A stretch of DNA of 64,000 bases from Cycas panzhihuaensis (taxonomy: Eukaryota > Cycadophyta). The position numbers and the translations under genes were made by a program. The notes below the pieces were generated by a model. That model was not told the origin of the DNA and searched no databases. It saw nothing but the letters and a program-made list of their open reading frames with translations. Location of the stretch: assembly GCA_023213395.1 (NCBI GenBank), contig CM041465.1, positions 116,753,741-116,817,740 on the forward strand. Reading direction: 5' to 3'. Below, piece after piece: positions 57,760 through 64,000 of this stretch (position 1 is its first letter; every line of letters starts with the position of its first letter).

Positions 57760-59659
57760 CCATTGTCATTGCAAGCTCCCTGCCTCGCTCCCCTCGTCTC
57801 GAGGCCTCCTTGGGGTCATCGTTGTTGTATGAGTCTACATCCTACTCTATGATGACCTCATAGCCATCTACTCTACTAGCTAATCATATTGTGTTTGGAT
57901 ACAATCCCTTTTCCCTTCCACTCCTCAGAGCCTCTCCTCTAACACGGCTATCCTGATGCATCTCTCCATGTTGCCACCTATTGCTCCTCCTCCCTAAGCC
58001 TCTAGTGCCTGGACCTGACCTCGTAACATGTCTCTCTCTGTGACTGCTTAGTCCCTCTCTACGCAGATCTCATCCAGCTCCCCCTGTAGTTGTCCATCCC
58101 TCACTTGGTATGCTAAGACTCCACTGCCTACATATCCCTAGCTCTGATCAATGGGGCAAATACTATTGTGTGTGTCCTAGTTGATCGAGGCTCCTCTCTA
58201 GCCTGGATGGGAGGTTGCCTCTCTGCATAGATCTAAAGGAACATCTCTTATACTACTGCCTCTACCAACCTCACCATCTCTACTACTCTTACCAAATCAC
58301 ATATACCATATGTTAGTCTACATATACATATATATCAAAACCTCAAAATCAAATCAAAGAAAACTATCCAGGCAGCTAGTGGTCGAAAGATGTCAGGAAA
58401 GGGTAGTGTCTCACCATTTGGGACAGATGACTCCTCGACTTAAATGACCACCTCCTCCATAGGAATCCCCTCAACTATTAGGTCAGCCTCCTCAGCCTCT
58501 CGTACCACTTATTCCAGCTCTAGTACTACCTCTTCTACCTTTAGTACTATTGGGACCTCTCTCACATCTTCTTCTTTATCTGTCACAGCTATTACCACCT
58601 CTACTACCACTACCATTACCACCACTGTCACTAGAGCCTTGCCTACTCCTCTTTCCCTCTGTGCTGGCAATCTATCTCTTCTTGTAGCTCCTGAAGGACC
58701 TTCCTCTCCTCTTGTAGCTCTTGATAGACTTGCCTCTCCACCTATAACTCCTGATGGGCCTGCCCCATCACCTCCATCATCACCGGGACCACCTCCTATC
58801 TCTCCCTCTACATTGTCACTGTCCCAATGCACCCCTTTGTATGGATTAGTTGTATAATATACTAGGGTGAGGAGGTCTAGTGATTTTGCCTCCACAGATC
58901 TCTAGACATGTATTGGTCCTCAGTCCCCATAAATCAAGTCTACCACCTATGTACCATGGGTGCTCTCGTTGAGATAGGGTGAGGCCCTCCTAGTGGTGCT
59001 ACTACCCTAAAGTGATCAAAAAACTAATACTGTAATAGGGTATAATATAAAAATCCACCTCTTCCCACCACCCTGATAGCGTCCAGCTATGCACTTATGT
59101 TTGCCGCTATCAAGGCAGCCTAACCCAGTCTCTCACCATGCTTACATCTCCTGACTGTGGCCATACACCTGCCTGGTATATCCCTGTAATTCTATTTCTA
59201 GGAAATTTGGAATAGAATGTCCAACATGATAAGCTTCCTCACCTGAGGAATCTATGACATCACCATAGTTTGCATTGATACTCTTCATCTGTCCCACCTA
59301 CCTTAGCCTGTGAAATACGTGGCCACCTCCGTGTGAGCAATATCAGTGCTAGGCAATGTGCCCAGTGATGTTTGTGCTCCTCTTGCTAGTACTCCTAGGA
59401 TCCTCTTGATGTCACCTAGTGTGATGGTGATGTCCCCTACTTGGGAAAGGTGTAAGACATGCCACTTATGGTCCTAATGGGAGACTATGTCTACCAGGAG
59501 GTACTGATCTGATGCATATTGTGGCATCCTAATGATCTTTAACAACCTGCAATGTCCCAATGACTCCCTATCACCCCATGACATCATCTCAATGAAGCTT
59601 ATCATCACAACCCCAATGTTCTCATAGTTGTCTACCATGATAACTACCCACAAAACCAT
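57760..59659 (-). pseudogene. Antisense PMD-like gene, outer copy
   Basis: From ATG at 59659 a 61-codon piece reads VDNYENIGVVMISFIEMMSW and LGHCRLLKIIRMPQYASDQY, followed after a stop by DHKWHVLHLSQVGDITITLG and DIKRILGVLARG, a clear PMD theme. Next come a YWFFDHFRVV-like block and, in a 128-codon open piece (58509-58895), SLDLLTLVYYTTNPYKGVHW, then Gly/Pro-rich and Val/Glu-rich tracts. The intron-equivalent 58288-58414 precedes a coiled-coil tail (ERDMLRGQVQALEA). Plus-strand Ser/Thr-rich frames here are shadows. The equal plan in two diverged copies supports a real gene. Confidence 0.72.
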
Positions 59660-59791
59660 CTAAAAATCAGTCCAAACACACTCCATGCCATGCCTAGCTT
59701 CCCTCACGTTGCCTCTTGCCCCTTTAGGTTGAGCCTGGCACCTTCTTGGGTCCTCTTTCTTCATTTTTCTTCTTATTTGTCTCTACCCTGG

Positions 59792-59821
59792 GTCAAACTC
59801 TATGGTACCATAGAGTTTGAC
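59792..59821. promoter_or_regulatory. Perfect 30-bp palindrome between the divergent genes
   Basis: The sequence is identical to its reverse complement over 30 bp, with arms beginning GTCAAACTC and a GGTACC centre. It lies about 130 bp upstream of the antisense gene start and about 510 bp upstream of the internal TATA. Related inverted repeats with the same GGTAC centre occur in each LTR U3. Confidence 0.85.
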
Positions 59822-60329
59822 ATAGGCCCAGTTGAGATTTTAGTATCCCTTTAGTGGACCTATGACAAACTCCATGGCACAGTGATCATTGCTGCAGGGC
59901 CCTTCTTTCCCCCCTAAAAAGAGAGGGGGACACCTAAAAATCCTAAAATTCTTTCCTGAGTGGGCTAAGGCTAGGCCTACTAGGACCAGGGCTACCTAAT
60001 ACCCTAGTCATCACCCTCTCTAGACCCTAATTGAGCTCTAGAGGGTCTTAAATCGCCCTTAAGGGGCCAAAACTAACTCAGAAAAATCTTAAAAAGCCAT
60101 TAATTTCAAGTGACGAAATGGAAAAGGTGGGGGGTGATCCACTCACTAGATCTAGCCTAGCCACTACCATCTCATCGCTCTAGTCTATCGACTATCTCCA
60201 CACCTTGATCCAATGGTTAGATCTCCCACTATGTGCCTCTGAGATTGGGTAGTACTCCATTGTGTAGAGGAAGGGCTCCAAATTGATCGCGAGCCCATGA
60301 AAATAAATCTCGCTTTTGCCCTCCTTCCT

Positions 60330-60337
60330 TTATATAT
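60330..60337 (+). promoter_or_regulatory. Internal TATA box, outer copy
   Basis: TTATATATGCAAAGGCCCCG lies about 40 bp before the ORF start at 60377. Same context as 51108 in the inner element. Confidence 0.5.
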
Positions 60338-60376
60338 GCAAAGGCCCCGAGGGGCACCTCCTCCATTATTTTTGTT

Positions 60377-61799
60377 GTGATAGCCCTCATGACCATTTCT
60401 TTACCCTTATTACCTTTACCTTCTCGGTCTGTCCCCTATTTCACCTCTGTGGCCTCCATTTTAAACTTCTTTGGTGCATTTATGATGACCCCTTCAGTCT
60501 CTTACATACCCCTTCTATCTTTATTTTTACACTACTCTGAAACATATTCATGTTTATACTCCTTGGCTCATTTCACCACCCTGGATCCATTTTCGTTGCC
60601 TATTCGAGCCTTTAGGGCTCCTAAAGGAAGCATTTCCCTAACTTTGGACCTCACCTTGGCCTTTTTTGTGACCTTTGAGGCCCCAAAAGGGCTCTTTCCA
60701 CTGTCATTCCCTACCTCTCCATCAATTTGGTTCCCTCGCCTCTGTGTAACCTCTCCTTAGGACTATTTGATCCTTCACGATCCTTATTCATAGCCTTTTG
60801 AGTGCTTTGTAGTCTTATCGCTACCTCTTTCACTTTCTCTTTACTTATCGACCCCATTATCTCCTTTTTTCTTCTATCGCCTGATGGAAATTCTTATTTT
60901 CTCATTATGGCATTGCTTATCTTTACTGATGGTAGAAGTTGTGGCAATCTAGGCCCTTCTGTCATTGCGTGCATCCTCTGCGACCCCTCTAAGTATGACT
61001 ATATATGTTATAGAGTCTTCCTTCCTGAGGCCACCATTAATGAAGCTAAATATACAACCATTATTGAATCCCTTACCGATACACTCTATTTCTACTATAG
61101 TCCCATCATCTTGCTTTACAACTCTCAGATCATCATGTCACATATTACCCAGGTTTACTAGGTACATTTCCCACACTTGAGAGCCCTTGCTTTGACTGCT
61201 AGGTCCCTCCTATCTCATTTCTCTTTTGTAGACATCTAGCACATTCCTTGAGACCAAAATACTGAGGCAAACAACCTTGTCTATCGTATTCTCGAGCGTC
61301 ATCTCCCTCTCCTCGATGATCCCCCTTGAGGAACCTATTGATTTGCCCAAGCACCTTGGTTCTGGGTTCATCCCATCCTCCATCTCATGAATCATTTGCC
61401 TCTCTGAAAACTAGCCACTAATGAGGCTAAACTATGGTGACCATCAGGTTTATTCTCTTCACTCCATCCTTCATACCACCCCTAGCACGAAGCCCCAACA
61501 CTCTAACTTTCATATGTATATATCTCCCATAGCATTTAGTTGGTCATGTTCACCTTGCATGTGTGCAATAGGGGCATCCCCCTCATCTGCCTTCTCTCTC
61601 ATTAGGCTTTAGGGCAATGCATAAGAAGCCCTTGTACCATCCCACTCTTCTCCCTATCCATGCATTCTGCCATGACACTTTCCACCAAGCTTGGATGATG
61701 ACACCACTATATTCAATGCATATTACTAACATTTGTATTGCCAGCATTTGCTATTGCATCACACTTCTGAGTAGCAAGGCTGTACTTCCAAGGGGGTAG
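60377..61799 (+). pseudogene. 3' accessory ORF with a second RNase H, outer copy
   Basis: The N-terminal part is open for 127 codons (RSVPYFTSVASILNFFGAFM, LDPFSLPIRAFRAPKGSISL), resolving stops present in the inner copy. A frameshift then leads to a 119-codon piece holding the RNase H: MALLIFTDGRSCGNLGPS (first Asp), INEAKYTTIIESLTD (Glu), SPIILLYNSQIIMSHITQVY (third Asp now Asn), and further on HIP, stop, DQNTEAN, where the fourth Asp is now Asn. The C-terminal part (HPTLLPIHAFCHDT) matches the inner copy. Catalysis is certainly lost. Confidence 0.85.
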
Positions 61800-64000
61800 T
61801 GTTTCCTGGCTACCGAGAATGGACACGGGTGACTTGACTCAGGTAAGTTCACGTATGCTTCTATCTTCCCTTGTGTCAGTTTCATAAATGGTTGATTAAG
61901 GCTCATCATGTACATTACATCTTGATTGATTAACTATATGCTCACTCAGCATTGCTTGCCTATTCATATTACATTTTAAGACTTTTAACCTATGACGACT
62001 AGGGATACACATCCCATGGCATTCCACAACTCTCTGCCATGTCTCCATGATGTCCCTAAGTACTTCTAAATCTTGCAACCCATTTCACATCATTTATTAG
62101 TGCAACATAACCCTTAGCACCTCACCTAGGCTTAGTTGTCACCTTTTTAGTGATATTTACCACTTTTTGGAGTCCTTGACTATTATTTCCTGCTTGATGT
62201 GGTCCCTCTAAGTTTTATGACCCATCCTTGCCACCTTGGCACTGTAGCATGCTCCCTTAGGGTCTAAGATTCCCCTCTTTGAGGAGCCTCCAGACTCCCC
62301 CCCTTTTCTTTTTTATCTTAATTTTAGTCGCACCACTATAATCTCTATGGTACCACTGCAAACCTTACGGTACCGTGAAGTTTCTCATAGGAAAACTTTC
62401 CATAATATTTTTTTATCTAGCCATGGTAATTTCACATTAGATATGAAATTGCCACGTGGCAGCGAGTTGATTCCCACCCAGGGCGAACCCTAATCGCTTG
62501 TTGAGCTAGGGTTGGGTTTAAAAACCCAAAATTGACCTCATTTATGCTTTTTCTCACTCATTTTCTCTCTTCTCCTCTTAGCAAGTTTTGTAATATGTTT
62601 AAACTCTAATATACTCGCTCCATCCACCTTCCAGTTACCAGCTCCTATAGTACAAGAAATGTAAATTATAGGTATGTAGTAGTGCTGGCTAAGGCAGAGC
62701 CATGCTCCAAGCATCCTACCAAGCCTCAAGCTTTACCTTTTTCATAGGTTGTGCTCCTCTTCCGCTGTACTATAGGGGTTTTCCAGCAACCCCCAAAGGA
62801 ACCTCTCTTTCTCACCTAGTTTGCCTAGTAGATTTGCTATAGATCTACCCTCACTAGGTACCTTTAGATCTGTTTTCATCTTTTCCTTTTACAACATAGA
62901 TGTTCTTTTACTAGTCTTTTTCCTACTCACATATGTGAAGTTTTTCCTTCTTTTCGATTGTGTTGGGAGGCAAATCCTCCTTTTTACTTACTTGGCCACT
63001 TCTTCCCCAAGTTTTCTTAGGGTCTTTTCAAGGAAGTAGCAAGAAAATAGGTTCATAAGAGAGTGAAAGGATCTTAGGCAGGGTTCTACACCCACACGTC
63101 TTCTCCTTAAGGGCAACCCCCTTCTCTCCTTCCCTTTTCCTCCTTTATACCTTCCTTACTTACCTAAAAAACTATTGGAGTGGGGATTCTTGTTGATTGC
63201 AGCATAGGTAGCCCCTTGCTATGCTTGCAACTAGTCACTAAGGATCACATATAATCTATTCTCTAGCCCTAGTTCATGCCATTTTAGCTTTAGGGTTTAT
63301 TCTCGCAAAGTCTTGCAAAGGTTACACTTTGTAACTTTTACGACTTTTGTAGTTTTTATATCTTTCTTGCTAACCCTTTTTTTATTTATAAAAATTTGCT
63401 TACCACCTACTAGTGAGAAGTCTTGGCCCTCTTAATCATTAGCTTGAGTGCTTGGGGATGTGCAGACTATTTAGTTGAGAGGGTTAGCCATTCTAAGGCT
63501 ACCCATTTTCCTTTTTTTTACCCCCTCTTCCCCACATTATGTATTAGTTATGCATAAAAGGAAAACAATACTAACATTACACATTTGCTACTTAGTAGAT
63601 ATCTGTTAAGTCTATTTTCTTTTACTCCTTTTCCCTTGAAAAGGAATATATATACGTACATATATATTTCCCTACATGCATTTACTCCCATATGCATCCA
63701 GCACCCCTTAGGAAAGGGTAAACTTTGTGTTGCACAGGTTTCATACACTTTGAAGCAAATGGAGGCCTCTGTTACAGGTACACCTTTCTTTCCATGTTAG
63801 TATTATTGTCCTTTAAAAATTCTATAGAGGCATTTTTCATTTCTTTTAGTTTCTTTTACATTTAAGTTTTGGGAGAAGGTAAGGAATTCCCCCTTCTATC
63901 AGTGCTCCTCTTACTATGCCATCTGCAACAAGAAAAGCAAAGGAGGAAAGTTCAAACCATGAAGGAAGCAAGAAAGATGCTACACCAACCGTCTTGCTAC
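61800..64000 (+). repeat. LTR-D, outer 3' LTR, cut by the window end
   Basis: It starts TGTTTCCTGGCTACCG after the purine tract AAGGGGGTAG (61790-61799). About 2.2 kb of an expected 3.26 kb is present. It shares ATCTTCCCTT and other variants with LTR-A. The palindrome near 62353-62380 is centred on CGGTACCG. Confidence 0.9.

Larger units (their letters stand above)
55913..64000 (+). mobile_element. Outer Tat/Ogre-type gypsy element, right half
   Basis: Continuation of 30067-37547 after the inner insertion: integrase, antisense gene, second-RNase-H ORF, purine tract and the start of LTR-D. The window ends inside LTR-D, so the right target duplication cannot be checked. Confidence 0.88.

Noticed and set aside
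58444-58857. Ser/Thr-rich plus-strand protein
   Set aside because: It is the low-complexity shadow of the antisense gene's Val/Glu/Gly tracts, and the minus strand has the domain signature.
30067-64000. Tandem array of three giant elements sharing LTRs
   Set aside because: LTR variants pair A with D and B with C, GTTAA/GTTAT flanks the middle element, and the outer sequence rejoins in frame, so nesting explains it better.

Overview
This window is plant nuclear DNA built almost entirely from nested, decayed LTR retrotransposons. I find no intact host gene, tRNA or rRNA. Evidence for a plant (probably a seed plant with a large, repeat-rich genome) is the element set: Ty1/copia elements with initiator-Met-tRNA-type primer sites, a chromovirus-like Ty3/gypsy element, and giant Tat/Ogre-type Ty3/gypsy elements carrying plant-type accessory domains. 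All coding regions hold premature stops and frameshifts, so everything is annotated as pseudogene. Domain calls rest on motifs I read in the translations, not on database searches.

Left part (1-30066). A minus-strand copia element spans 76-13372 (target duplication TTACT). A plus-strand gypsy element, 5185-10876 (duplication TCTTT), inserted into its gag. A plus-strand copia element of the same family spans 20055-27997 (duplication GAAAA), and its gag carries a solo LTR of its own family at 22891-23202 (duplication GATCC). Both copia elements sit in older minus-strand material at 13378-20054. That material holds an LTR with primer and purine signals on its two sides and two gag-like relics with no pol. 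28003-30066 holds no recognisable gene.

Right part (30067-64000). One giant Tat/Ogre-type element (inner, 37548-55912, about 18.4 kb, LTRs about 3.26 kb) inserted into an older relative (outer, 30067-37547 plus 55913 to beyond the window end). The four LTRs pair as outer left with outer right and inner left with inner right, and the insertion is flanked by GTTAA/GTTAT. The inner order is LTR, gag, protease, linker, reverse transcriptase, RNase H, integrase, an antisense gene, a sense ORF, LTR. The outer copy has the same plan but lacks RT and RNase H.

The most interesting structure is the cassette at the 3' end of both giant elements. An antisense gene encodes a plant-mobile-domain-like protein with a Gly/Pro-rich middle, a coiled-coil tail and a predicted GT-AG intron. 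It is divergent from a sense ORF that has its own TATA box and encodes a second RNase H domain downstream of integrase. The roughly 700-bp interval between them carries a palindrome (perfect over 30 bp in the outer copy), and a related palindrome lies in the U3 of all four LTRs.
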